Part shown: positions 17,059 through 25,666 of the stretch, one piece after another | Numbering within the stretch: position 1 is the first letter of the stretch | Layout: each line of letters opens with the position of its first letter | Assembly: GCA_050486405.1 (NCBI GenBank) | Contig: JBJHDF010000004.1 | Location: 1 to 64,000 of the forward strand | Direction: 5' to 3' | DNA length: 64,000 nt | DNA from: JBJHDF01 sp050486405 | GTDB lineage: Bacteria; Pseudomonadota; Gammaproteobacteria; Pseudomonadales; Cellvibrionaceae | Position numbers and translations under genes: made by a program | Notes under the pieces: model-generated | The model's input: the letters and a program-made list of their open reading frames with translations, nothing else | The model's database searches: none | Told to the model about the DNA's origin: nothing

Positions 17059-17246
17059 GGGGGAAAATACTCTTTTTACCTTTGATGTACATTTTTATAT
17101 TTGATATGAAACGCCCATCTTACGATACTGGACCCTGTTTGCCAACTATCTGTCGCGGAGCTGTGCCCCGAGGAGGGGGTCAGTGACGAACGCGTGGGAA
17201 AGTTGTGCTAGCATCACCCCCTTATAGTTAAACAGGACATAAGACA

Positions 17247-18584
17247 ATGCAAAAGACCCTCTCCTCCGCCGCTGCGATCACCCTGGCAATGACGGTGCTG
17301 ACCATCGGCTGCACTGCGGTGGATACCAGTAGCGGCACTCCCCAGGCTTTCGTCTATGCCTCGGACCCACAGCAGACAGGTGTCGGGCCGGAAGCGATCG
17401 AACAAATGGACGCGCTGCTGCAATCCTTTATTGACGACGGAAAAACCGCCAGCCTGGCGGCCTTTGTCGCCAGGGACGGCGAGGTGATGTACGCCAATGC
17501 CTTTGGCTGGCGGGATCCGGAGAGCCGGGCGCCCGCCTCGCTGAACGACTACTATGTGATTTTCTCCCAGACCAAGGCGGTCACCACCGTGGCTTTTATG
17601 ACGCTGGTGGAGCAGGGGCTGGTGGATATCCACGACCCGGTCGCGGACTACTTTCCGGGCATCCCCGACCAGGTGCTGACCGGTATCAACGAGGATGGCA
17701 GTTACGAAACCCGTCCGGTCGAGAGCCCCATGACCTTTGTCCATCTGATGGCCCATACTGCCGGTTTTGACGCGGACCTGGCCGGTGAAGCCCGCCGCGC
17801 GAAGATCGGCAACGCCGCCCCCATGGGTTTCGGCGGCCCGGTGCCGGAGCCCTACCCCAGTGGCCAACGCACCGGCGGCGGCAATTACGACGCGGCCACC
17901 CTGGAAGAGGAAATGCTGGCGCTGGCCAGTTACCCCCTGGGTTTCGACCCGGGTGCGCGCTGGCACTATCACCTGAGCACCAACATGCTGGGCTATATGG
18001 TCGAGCGCATCTCCGGCCAGCCGCTGCGCGACTATGTGCAGCAGACCATCCTTGAACCGCTGGGCATGAACGACACCGACTGGTACCACGGGCCGGAGGC
18101 GCTGGAGCGTTTCGTCAAACCCTACAGCCTGGTGGACGGCGAACTGGTGCCGGGCTCGGAGGTCTACATCCGGGGCGCCGTCAGCGAGCAGCAGACCTAC
18201 ACCGAGGGTGCTATCGGGCTGAATGGCCCCATTGAAGACTACGCCAAGTTCGCCCAGATGCTGCTCAACGGAGGGGAGTTCAATGGTCAGCGGATCCTGC
18301 AGCCGGAGACGGTGGAGCTGATGACCACCATCAACCGCCTGCCGGAAACGGAATACAGCGACATGCGTTTCGGTCTGGGTTTTGAGCTGTTTCACCAGGA
18401 CAAGAAACCGGTGCCGGAGGTGTCCAATTCGGCCTACGCCTGGGGCGGGTTGATGGGCACCGAGTACATCATCGACCCCGAGCACAATCTGATCGCCCTG
18501 TTCTATCTGAACATGTACCAACGCGAAGCGCTGTACCCGGAGTTTCTCAGCGAGGCGTATCGGTTGTTTGTGGACTATTATTAA
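17247..18584 (+). CDS. serine hydrolase, beta-lactamase class C / esterase EstB type, lipoprotein
   Basis: A 445-residue S12-type serine hydrolase. The signal ends in a lipobox, TIGC, near residue 22. The nucleophile motif SxxK is present as FSQTKAV near residue 110. The second motif is WHYHLSTNMLGYMVERISG near 238, supplying the catalytic Tyr. The third motif region reads AYAWGGLMGTEYIID, where true class C beta-lactamases have KTG. This favours an esterase or D-aminopeptidase-like enzyme over an antibiotic hydrolase. The gene stands alone; its stop codon touches the hairpin cluster at 18581. Confidence 0.88.
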   Translation: MQKTLSSAAAITLAMTVLTIGCTAVDTSSGTPQAFVYASDPQQTGVGPEAIEQMDALLQSFIDDGKTASLAAFVARDGEVMYANAFGWRDPESRAPASLNDYYVIFSQTKAVTTVAFMTLVEQGLVDIHDPVADYFPGIPDQVLTGINEDGSYETRPVESPMTFVHLMAHTAGFDADLAGEARRAKIGNAAPMGFGGPVPEPYPSGQRTGGGNYDAATLEEEMLALASYPLGFDPGARWHYHLSTNMLGYMVERISGQPLRDYVQQTILEPLGMNDTDWYHGPEALERFVKPYSLVDGELVPGSEVYIRGAVSEQQTYTEGAIGLNGPIEDYAKFAQMLLNGGEFNGQRILQPETVELMTTINRLPETEYSDMRFGLGFELFHQDKKPVPEVSNSAYAWGGLMGTEYIIDPEHNLIALFYLNMYQREALYPEFLSEAYRLFVDYY

Positions 18585-18748
18585 CCCGGCAACTAAATAG
18601 ATCGTCCTGATCTATTTAGTTGGCGCCCTTGAAATGCTGGCGGAACTACGCGGAATTCCTGGCATTTCAAGGGCTTGCGACCGGGCTTCGCCCGGCGGCG
18701 GCACATCCCTGTGCCGCATTAACCCGGCAATGTTAATTGCCGGATTAA
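18581..18748 (+). repeat. 168-bp cluster of five hairpins bounded by TTAACCCGGCAA
   Basis: Five stems follow one another: 18590-18603 with 18609-18622 (14 bp, perfect); 18625-18637 with 18662-18674 (13 bp, perfect); 18681-18686 with 18690-18695; 18698-18705 with 18710-18717 (8 bp); and 18719-18731 with 18736-18748 (one mismatch). The words TTAACCCGGCAA at 18581 and 18719 bracket the first four. The first hairpin recurs at 40177-40211 and the last at 14846-14875. It could be a composite of REP-like units or a small non-autonomous mobile element. It fills most of the 18585-18794 gap. Confidence 0.75.
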
Positions 18749-18794
18749 CAATGGCTTTGGCTTATTACAATGGATAGTTGCAACGCGTGTACCT

Positions 18795-19802
18795 ATGGCT
18801 TTTTCAAAGTATATTTTTTCCATATTGCTACTGATGACAACGGCTGCCTTCGCTGCGACCGAAACAACGGTCGAGAATGAAGGAATAGACGCTTTCTATA
18901 ACGGACAGTACGAACAGGCCGAGACGGTTTTTCTGACAAAGCTTGATGATCCGGATTTAAATGTTGAGGCGCTGATGTACCTGAGCCGTATTGCGCTGGC
19001 AACCGGCGATTTCGATAAGGCTACAGAGCGTATCGAACAGGCAATGAAAGCATCTCCAGACAGTACTCAGGCTGTCATTCTCTCGGCGGATATTTATTGC
19101 CGGCACGCTCAAAACCTGCCTACATTCAGAGCACTGAGAGCAGCCCGGCGCTGTATTTCCCAGTATGAATCTGCCATCGAGAGGGACAATGATAATATAA
19201 GGGCACTGATGTCCGCTGCCAGATACCATCTGCACGCACCCACGGTGGCGGGCGGATCCAGCCGAAAAGCTCGTGAGCTAATAAGTCAATTGACCCGGAT
19301 TTCTCCGGAGCACGGCCTGGCCATAAAAATAGCATGGCATGAAATAATAGAAGGGGATAGAGAGGCCGCCATAAAGCTGGCCGACCAACTGTCTGAAGAG
19401 GGTATTCAGTTTGCTCAAAATCAATATGACATCGCCATGTACTATAGAAATGTGAAAGCTTACGACAAGGCGCTGGCCCTGTTCGAAGACCTGTCATCTC
19501 ATGAACGGACCCACCAGAACCAATGGATCATTAACGACAGCTTGTTGCAGGCGGGGGAAATTCATATAGAGATTGGTGAAAATATCGCAAGGGGCATCGA
19601 ATTGATTGAGGCCTACAAGCGGGCCAACAATAACCCCTACGATGTGCACTATTTCTGGTCCACGTGGAGCCTGGCCAAGGGCTATAAAGCCATCGGTGAG
19701 CACGACAAGTATCGGGCGCTGGTGGATGATATTTTGGCCCAGGAGTACTCCAGGGATAGAGAGTTTTCCAAAGTGTTCGAAGCCGATATCAAACAGCGTT
19801 GA
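18795..19802 (+). CDS. exported TPR-repeat protein
   Basis: A 335-residue protein with a signal peptide (residues 1-20, ending AAFAA) followed by tetratricopeptide-type helices, for example FYNGQYEQAETVFL, YLSRIALATGDFDKATERIE and YRNVKAYDKALALFEDL. TPR arrays serve as protein-binding scaffolds, here in the periplasm. The central KAARELI-like part with PTVAGGSSRKARELI resembles a TPR protein family in which a conserved PxxxGGS turn sits between repeats. No operon partner is visible: the next gene is convergent. Confidence 0.75.
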   Translation: MAFSKYIFSILLLMTTAAFAATETTVENEGIDAFYNGQYEQAETVFLTKLDDPDLNVEALMYLSRIALATGDFDKATERIEQAMKASPDSTQAVILSADIYCRHAQNLPTFRALRAARRCISQYESAIERDNDNIRALMSAARYHLHAPTVAGGSSRKARELISQLTRISPEHGLAIKIAWHEIIEGDREAAIKLADQLSEEGIQFAQNQYDIAMYYRNVKAYDKALALFEDLSSHERTHQNQWIINDSLLQAGEIHIEIGENIARGIELIEAYKRANNNPYDVHYFWSTWSLAKGYKAIGEHDKYRALVDDILAQEYSRDREFSKVFEADIKQR

Positions 19803-19832
19803 TATCAGCAAGGCGTATCGGTTGTTCAGAGA

Positions 19833-21032
19833 TTAGCGATTACTCAGACAAGACCGCAACACATCGGCCACTGGCTCGAAATCGGGAAAGCGGTCGGCCA
19901 GGCTGTCGAGCAGAGGCGAAGTTTCGGCGCAAGCCTTGTCCACCTGCTCAGCCAGGCGGTCTATCTCCTGCAGTTTCAGATCACAGTGCTGGCGCCCGAA
20001 ATCTGACAGAAAGCGCCAGCGCGGCCAACGCTTGGTACCCACCAGGGTCAACGCCATGGTGTCTTGCGGAATATAGGCGGTGGTGTTGACGATATCGTAA
20101 ACGGGCGCCATTACCCGCTCCACCCGGGGCCACTCACCCTGGCGCAGTCCCTGCAGGTCGGGGTAGAGAATACCGCTGTTCTTCAGGTGCCCGTCGCCAT
20201 TGCGCAGGCGCACATTCACCAGCGTCAGCAAGAAAAAGTCCGCCAACGCACGTCGCTGATGCTCGGGCGAAACAAACTGCCGAATGGTGCGGGTACAGGA
20301 TTCCAGACTGGCGTCGTACTTTTCCCGTGTACCCTTGCCTTGCAGCACACAAAAATCTTCAAACCCCAACGGTCTCAGTTGCTCGTCGACATCAAATCGC
20401 TCGATTACCAGTAACTTTCCGTTTTCGCTCAAATGAAAATCGGGAACCGGGAGGCCCGCATTTCGCGCCAGACTCAGGCAGAAGTACTCGTTACTCGCCA
20501 GTTCGGGAAACTCAGGCCCCCAGCTTTTTACGATGTATTTTTTATACGCCAGATTGGCCTTGCGCTCCAGCGTCGGCGGCAAGGCGTCAAGCAACACCTT
20601 GGGCTGAACACCCGCGACGCCCGAACGCAAGGCATAGCGCGTCAGCAGTTGATCGAACAGGTCGGCCCGGTCGTCTGCAAGCAGTTGCTGCAAATCGGGC
20701 AACTCATCCTCCGCGGACAGCAAAGGCGCGCCCGCCGCCGCAAACCCCAACCGCCCCAACTGACAGTTGCCCAACAGCGTCAATAGCGTCAGATCATCGC
20801 TGCCGAACTGTTTGGCCGTAGCCCGCTCGATCGCCTCGCGCAGATGGCCTTCGGGCAGGTTCATTTGAAAGCAGGGGTGCAGTGTACGCTGGGTGTAACT
20901 CTCCGTGCGCAGGGGCATGGTCAATGACAGGGCCTCACCCGCGTCCGCGCTATAGGAAAAGACCTGCTCGCCGCGCTCTTGTGCCAGGACTCCGGCAAAC
21001 CGGCTGTTGACGTAGACATCAACGCGGCCCAT
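19833..21032 (-). CDS. hipA: HipA-type serine/threonine kinase toxin
   Basis: A 399-residue HipA-family kinase, the toxin of a type II toxin-antitoxin pair. E. coli HipA phosphorylates glutamyl-tRNA synthetase and causes dormancy. The N-terminal subdomain begins VDVYVNSRFAGVL, and NLPEGHLREAI follows near residue 60. The catalytic loop RNGDGHLKNSGILY lies near 277, with the catalytic Asp and metal-binding Asn, and the activation-site YDIVNTTAY is near 312. It overlaps the antitoxin gene by 14 bp, the usual coupling. The target in this organism is not shown. Confidence 0.9.
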   Translation of the reverse strand: MGRVDVYVNSRFAGVLAQERGEQVFSYSADAGEALSLTMPLRTESYTQRTLHPCFQMNLPEGHLREAIERATAKQFGSDDLTLLTLLGNCQLGRLGFAAAGAPLLSAEDELPDLQQLLADDRADLFDQLLTRYALRSGVAGVQPKVLLDALPPTLERKANLAYKKYIVKSWGPEFPELASNEYFCLSLARNAGLPVPDFHLSENGKLLVIERFDVDEQLRPLGFEDFCVLQGKGTREKYDASLESCTRTIRQFVSPEHQRRALADFFLLTLVNVRLRNGDGHLKNSGILYPDLQGLRQGEWPRVERVMAPVYDIVNTTAYIPQDTMALTLVGTKRWPRWRFLSDFGRQHCDLKLQEIDRLAEQVDKACAETSPLLDSLADRFPDFEPVADVLRSCLSNR

Positions 21033-21279
21033 AGGTGGACTCCTTCTCGGCGACCAGTTGCTCCAGCGTTGGCAGGCCGAGCGGTACTACCGTCAGCGTC
21101 AAACCCAGCAGCTCCAGCAGGCGCTGTACCTTGCGGATGCTGATGTCCGGGGCGCGACCCCGTTCGAAGGCGCCGAGTGTGGTGCGGTCAATGGCCGCCA
21201 GTTCAGCCAGGTAGGCCTGGCTCCAGCCCTTGGCCTTGCGGCTTTGGCGAACCCGGGCCGCGATCGTGTTCAGCTCCAT
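21019..21279 (-). CDS. hipB: HipB-type HTH antitoxin
   Basis: An 86-residue helix-turn-helix protein of the Xre type: VRQSRKAKGWSQAYLAELAAIDRTTLGAFERGR covers the DNA-binding helices (about residues 8-41). HipB proteins bind the toxin and repress their own operon. The open frame could begin at 21312, but that would put an operator-like repeat inside the gene. ATG 21279 leaves both repeats (21294-21308, 21334-21348) upstream and was preferred. No strong ribosome site is visible at either start. Confidence 0.88.
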   Translation of the reverse strand: MELNTIAARVRQSRKAKGWSQAYLAELAAIDRTTLGAFERGRAPDISIRKVQRLLELLGLTLTVVPLGLPTLEQLVAEKESTYGPR

Positions 21280-21293
21280 AGGAGATACCAATA

Positions 21294-21348
21294 TGATGAA
21301 TATATTCAACAATATAACACAAAATGTTTTATTTGATGAATATAATCA
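21294..21348 (-). promoter_or_regulatory. paired operator-like repeats upstream of hipBA
   Basis: TGATGAATATATTCA (21294-21308) and TGATGAATATAATCA (21334-21348) are direct repeats differing at one base, with starts exactly 40 bp apart. Each is close to palindromic; the first contains the perfect palindrome TGAATATATTCA. This spacing of four DNA turns suits two HipB dimers on one face. The second copy covers the stop codon of the exonuclease I gene. Confidence 0.65.
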
Positions 21349-22800
21349 TCTTTTCAGGAGGTTTTCTCCATAGTCCTCAAGCTGATCCAGTACCGCCCGC
21401 TGCTGCTGGGTCAGCTCCCCGGCCCGCAGTTCGGCCAGGCGCTGCTGCCAGGCGTCGCGGGTGATGCCGGCGCCGGCGGCCGGGTCAGTGAGACGGCGTT
21501 GGCAGAATTCCCGCCAGCGTGCCTGCTCTTTGGGGTTCAGGGTGTCGGGAAAGTTGCGCGCGCGGTAGCGAAACAGGATTTCCGGCAGGCGTGGGTCCTT
21601 GAAGGCCGGCGGCTGGGCGGCCAGTTGTTCCGGCGAGAGTTTGCGTACCCGCTCGGCCAGCTTGCGATTGGTGTCGTCCAGAAAGCCGGCGTAGAGTTGC
21701 TGCTCCGGGTCCTCGTTGGCACCAAACTGACCGGGCTGGTACAGCTCCGCCAGCTTGGCGCGCAAGGCCCGCTGCTCGTCCAGGGTCAGGTTGGCCAGGC
21801 GTTGCCAGTGCTGCTCGCAGCGTGCCTTGTCGATGGTCAGTCGCTCGGCGGTGGCCGGGTCCAGCATTTTTGCCGGCAGGATCATGGGCGACTTGTTCAG
21901 GTGGATTTCCTTGAGCGCCAGACGCCCGGCGCCCTCGGGCAGATCCTCGCTGCGCACAAACAGCCGCTGGCGCAACTCGTCCACCGGCAGGCGCAGCAGA
22001 TCCTCCGGATCGCTACCGAGATTGAAGGCAATCACGCTGTTTTTGTTGTTCGGGTGCATGGCCAGGGGCAGCATCAGGGCCGTGTTGCCCTGCTCGCCGG
22101 AAAATCGCGACGATATGTGCAGCACCGGCTTGTGGCTGTCGATATCGATCATGGCGCCGGCAAAGCGCTTGTCCCGCAACTTGTAGGCGTAGTCGTAGAG
22201 TTTAGGCTGCTTCTCCCTGATCAGCCGCGCCAGGGCGATGGTGGCGCGCACGTCGGACAGGGCATCGTGGGCGGACTCGTGGCCAAGATCATTGGCCCGG
22301 GTCAGTTCTTCCAGCTTGAAACAGGGGCGGCCGTCCTCGTAGTCCGGCCAGCGGATGCCGTCCGGGCGCAAAGCGCGGGTCATGCGCACCATGTCGATGA
22401 TGTCCCAGCGACTGTTGCCGTTGCGCCACTCGCGCTCGTAGGGGTCGTAGAAGTTGCGGTACAGGGTGTAGCGGGTGACTTCGTCGTCAAAGCGGATGGA
22501 GTTATAGCCTACGCCGCAGGTGCCGGGCGCCCCCAGTTCCGCCACCACGGCGGCAATGAATTCGCGCTCCGGCAGCCCTTTCTCCAGGGCCAGTTGCGGC
22601 GTGATGCCGGTGACCAGGCAGGCGTCGGGTTTGGGCAGCAGGTCCGGCGGCGGCTGGCAGTAGAGCATCAGCGGCTCACCGATGATGTTCAGGTCTTCGT
22701 CGGTGCGGATACCGGCGAACTGCGAGGGGCGGTCCACCGCCGGGTTTTCGCCCCAGGTTTCGTAGTCGTGCCAATACAGGGTGGACTTGTTTGCGCTCAC
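21346..22800 (-). CDS. sbcB: exodeoxyribonuclease I
   Basis: A 484-residue DEDDh 3'-5' single-strand exonuclease that trims DNA ends in recombination and mismatch repair. The first exonuclease motif is LYWHDYETWGENPAVDRPSQ at residues 8-27, with the Asp-x-Glu metal ligands. VGYNSIRFDDEV (near 98) and HDALSDVRATIALARLI (near 180, with the active His and Asp) complete the site. A SH3-like and helical C-terminal region follows, as in the E. coli enzyme (475 residues). The start is GTG. It is divergent from the DUF938 gene. Confidence 0.95.
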   Translation of the reverse strand: MSANKSTLYWHDYETWGENPAVDRPSQFAGIRTDEDLNIIGEPLMLYCQPPPDLLPKPDACLVTGITPQLALEKGLPEREFIAAVVAELGAPGTCGVGYNSIRFDDEVTRYTLYRNFYDPYEREWRNGNSRWDIIDMVRMTRALRPDGIRWPDYEDGRPCFKLEELTRANDLGHESAHDALSDVRATIALARLIREKQPKLYDYAYKLRDKRFAGAMIDIDSHKPVLHISSRFSGEQGNTALMLPLAMHPNNKNSVIAFNLGSDPEDLLRLPVDELRQRLFVRSEDLPEGAGRLALKEIHLNKSPMILPAKMLDPATAERLTIDKARCEQHWQRLANLTLDEQRALRAKLAELYQPGQFGANEDPEQQLYAGFLDDTNRKLAERVRKLSPEQLAAQPPAFKDPRLPEILFRYRARNFPDTLNPKEQARWREFCQRRLTDPAAGAGITRDAWQQRLAELRAGELTQQQRAVLDQLEDYGENLLKR

Positions 22801-22871
22801 GGCTCACTTCCTGTTGTCGATGGGCTCTTGTGGATGGGCTCTACTCTACCACCTGAGGTTACAATGTGGCC

Positions 22872-23480
22872 ATGCACAACAATATGCCCTTTTCCCAGGC
22901 CTGCGAAAACAACAAGGCGCCCATTCTGGCAGTGCTTCGGCAGGTGTTTACCGCGCCCGGTCTGATTTTGGAAATCGGCGCCGGCACCGGCCAGCACGCG
23001 GTGCACTTCGCCGCCTCCCTGCCCCACCTGACCTGGCAACCCAGCGACCACCCGGACAACTGCAATCTGAGTCAGGCCCGCATCAATGCCGCCGCCCTGG
23101 ATAACCTGCGTCCGCCGCTGGCCCTGGACGTGACCCACCAGCCCTGGCCCCTGACCCGGGCCGAGGGTATCTTCTCGGCCAACACCGCCCACATCATGCA
23201 CTGGCCGGAGGTGGAGGCCATGTTCCGCGGCGCAGCCACCCTGCTCTCCCCCGGCGGTCACTTCTGTCTCTACGGCCCCTTCAACTACGGCGGCCAATAC
23301 ACCAGCGAGAGCAATGCCCGTTTCGACCGGGACTACCTGAAAGCCCGGGACCCGGGCATGGGTATTCGCGATCTGGACGATCTGAAAGCGCTGGCCGAAC
23401 CTCTGGGGCTGCGATTGCAGGCCGACCACGCCATGCCGGCCAACAACCGCACGCTGGTGTGGCGACGTGCAGCGCAGTGA
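22872..23480 (+). CDS. DUF938 family SAM-dependent methyltransferase
   Basis: About 202 residues. The SAM-binding motif ILEIGAGTGQHAVHFA lies near residue 31, preceded by the DUF938 opening FSQACENNKAPIL. ANTAHIMHWPEVEAMF near 103 and the GPFNYGGQYTSESNA loop near 139 are also typical of this family. The substrate is unknown; the family is found next to varied genes. The frame can begin at GTG 22866, ATG 22872 or ATG 22884, and ATG 22872 was taken as a compromise. It is monocistronic. Confidence 0.88.
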   Translation: MHNNMPFSQACENNKAPILAVLRQVFTAPGLILEIGAGTGQHAVHFAASLPHLTWQPSDHPDNCNLSQARINAAALDNLRPPLALDVTHQPWPLTRAEGIFSANTAHIMHWPEVEAMFRGAATLLSPGGHFCLYGPFNYGGQYTSESNARFDRDYLKARDPGMGIRDLDDLKALAEPLGLRLQADHAMPANNRTLVWRRAAQ

Positions 23481-23633
23481 TCCATGTATCAGTCGCCTGC
23501 GTATACCCTATGCGATCTGTTTTGTCACAACCCCCGGCACCGTGACAGACGGTAAACTGGCAAGGGATCATTCAGGCGAGCGCGCGTCCTGATTCCAATA
23601 ACGCGCGATCTCTTCTGAGTGAGAAAAGGCTTT

Positions 23634-25235
23634 ATGAAGTCCCACCAGCCTGTAACCGGCCGCGAGGCCCGCTATCCCGACAACTGGCACCTGATCACCA
23701 CCACCGACCTGGACAGCCACATTACGGCAGTCAACGAAGACTTTCTCGAAGTGGCCGGCTATACCGAAGACGAACTGGTCGGTCAGCCCCACAATATCAT
23801 CCGCCACCCGGATATGCCGCGCGGCGCCTTTGCCGACATGTGGGCCACCCTTCGCGCCGGTCGCTCCTGGCGTGGACTGGTGAAAAACCGCTGCAAAAAC
23901 GGCGACCACTACTGGGTGGACGCCTTTGTCACCCCCATTACCAAGGGCGGTCGTATCGTGGAATACCAGTCGGTGCGCACCCGCCCCACCGACGAGCAGA
24001 TCGCCCGGGCCGAAAAGGCCTATGCAACATGGCGCAAAGGCTCCCTGCCCCGGCGCTACCTGGCCACCGACGCCACAGCGGTGCAAAAAATTGCAGCGGT
24101 TCTGGTCGCCAGCCTGCTGCTGATCGCCACCTTGGGCGGGCTGACCGGCAACGGGCAGGCCAGTGTCCTGGCCGGCATCCTGTTGAGCGCTCTGGGGCTG
24201 GCTGCCCTGTGGTGGCAGGCTCCGGTTCACCGCCTGGTGAGCAACGCCCGCGAGCAAACCCATCCGCTGATGCCCTGGCTCTACACGGGCCGGCGTGACG
24301 ATACCGCCTGGCTGGCCTACGATCAGCAGAAACGCGATGCCGTGTTGCGTGCCGTATCCGCCCGTATGTACAACAATGTGGGCACCCTGCAGGGGCGCAA
24401 GACGCGCACGGTGCAGTGGGTCAGCGGATCGGTGGAAAGTATTCGCAGCCAGCAGAGCGATATCCAATCCATTGCCCAGGCCTTTGATGAGTTGCAGCGC
24501 AGTGTCGATCGGGTGGCCGAACTGACCGCCACCACACACAACGCCACCCATACCGCCCGGGAATCGGCCGCCGAAAGTCAGCAGAATATGGCCGAGGTCA
24601 ACCGCGCCATGTCCGACCTTTCCGAACGCCTCAAGGGCGCCGAACAGGGGGTGCTCGAACTGGCGGAAAAGAGCAACGACATCAATATCGTCCTGGAAGT
24701 CATTTCGAGCATCGCCGATCAGACCAACCTGCTGGCGCTCAACGCCGCCATTGAAGCGGCCCGGGCCGGTGAGGCCGGTCGCGGCTTTGCCGTGGTGGCC
24801 GACGAGGTGCGCGGTCTGGCTCGGCGCACCCACACTTCGACCCGGGAGATCACGGAGATCATCGACGCGCTGCAGGGCGCCACCCGTTCCATTGTGGTGA
24901 CCATTCAGGAGGGTGTGCAGGCCAGTGCCGATACCGCGCGTATTACTCACCAGGCGCACCTGGCCATTGACCGCACGCTGGAAAACATCAACCTGATCGG
25001 TCAGCACTCGGAGGAGGTAGCCAGCGCGACCGAGCAGCAGTCGGCGCTGAGTCTGCAGGTCAGCGGTCAGGCTGCCAACCTGGCGCGGCTGGGTGACAGT
25101 TCGGTCAACAGCAGCCAGAGCGCGCGCGAGGAATCCGAGCATCTGGCCAACAGCGTCGATCAGGCCTACCTGCTGTCGAGCCACTTCCTGTCGATGATGT
25201 GCGGGCGCCTGCGCGAACCGAGTACGCCGGCGTAA
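23634..25235 (+). CDS. PAS-containing methyl-accepting chemotaxis protein (Aer-like)
   Basis: A 533-residue chemoreceptor. Residues 10-120 form a PAS domain with the Aer-type sequence TDLDSHITAVNEDFLEVAGY and NIIRHPDMP, which in Aer binds FAD and reports redox or energy state. One hydrophobic hairpin (about residues 150-195) anchors it to the inner membrane, with no periplasmic domain. The signalling tip SSIADQTNLLALNAAIEAAR lies near 363. ATG 23634 has an AAAAGG ribosome site; the frame also allows GTG 23619. No other chemotaxis genes are nearby. Confidence 0.93.
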   Translation: MKSHQPVTGREARYPDNWHLITTTDLDSHITAVNEDFLEVAGYTEDELVGQPHNIIRHPDMPRGAFADMWATLRAGRSWRGLVKNRCKNGDHYWVDAFVTPITKGGRIVEYQSVRTRPTDEQIARAEKAYATWRKGSLPRRYLATDATAVQKIAAVLVASLLLIATLGGLTGNGQASVLAGILLSALGLAALWWQAPVHRLVSNAREQTHPLMPWLYTGRRDDTAWLAYDQQKRDAVLRAVSARMYNNVGTLQGRKTRTVQWVSGSVESIRSQQSDIQSIAQAFDELQRSVDRVAELTATTHNATHTARESAAESQQNMAEVNRAMSDLSERLKGAEQGVLELAEKSNDINIVLEVISSIADQTNLLALNAAIEAARAGEAGRGFAVVADEVRGLARRTHTSTREITEIIDALQGATRSIVVTIQEGVQASADTARITHQAHLAIDRTLENINLIGQHSEEVASATEQQSALSLQVSGQAANLARLGDSSVNSSQSAREESEHLANSVDQAYLLSSHFLSMMCGRLREPSTPA

Positions 25236-25262
25236 CCCGGCGCCGACGACCCGCGCTCGAAG

Positions 25263-25601
25263 TCAGGAATACAACTGGTCGGTTTTCGCCGCCATCACGA
25301 AGTCGTTGTGGTGCAGGCCGCCGATCTTGTGGGTCCACCACTGCACGGTGACCTTGCCCCACTCGGTGGTGATGGCCGGGTGGTGGTTGGCCTGCTCGGC
25401 CAGTTCACCCACTTGGTTGGTGAATGCCAGCGCCCGGGCGAAATCCTTGAAGCTGTACTCCCGGGCGAGGATGGATACGCCGTCGTGATCCCGGACCCGC
25501 CACTCGGGCAGTTCGAAAATCAGTTGGGCGATTTCGTCGCGGCTGAGCCGTGGCGCGTCGGCGCGGCAGGCTTCACAGTGCTGGTCGGCGAGTTTGCTCA
25601 T
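25263..25601 (-). CDS. phhB: pterin-4a-carbinolamine dehydratase
   Basis: A 112-residue enzyme that dehydrates 4a-hydroxytetrahydropterin after phenylalanine hydroxylation. The family signature FKDFARALAFTNQVGELAEQ followed by ANHHPAITTEWGKVTVQWWTH contains the catalytic His pair and the conserved Trp residues. ATG 25601 has a GGAG site 6 bases upstream; the frame could extend to 25655, but no ribosome site supports it. No phenylalanine hydroxylase gene lies in the window. The N-terminal CEACRADAP segment is common in proteobacterial members. Confidence 0.93.
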   Translation of the reverse strand: MSKLADQHCEACRADAPRLSRDEIAQLIFELPEWRVRDHDGVSILAREYSFKDFARALAFTNQVGELAEQANHHPAITTEWGKVTVQWWTHKIGGLHHNDFVMAAKTDQLYS

Positions 25602-25666
25602 CACAGACTCCTTGCGGCAAGTGTGTACCCCCAGTGTACCCCTCGCCGACCCCACTGAAAACCGGT

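Noticed and set aside
16679..17104. Repetitive + strand frame (Ser-Glu-Pro-Leu-Pro repeats) in the GH9 linker
   Set aside because: It is the antisense of the 18-bp repeat; the GH9 frame has signal, linker and catalytic domain.
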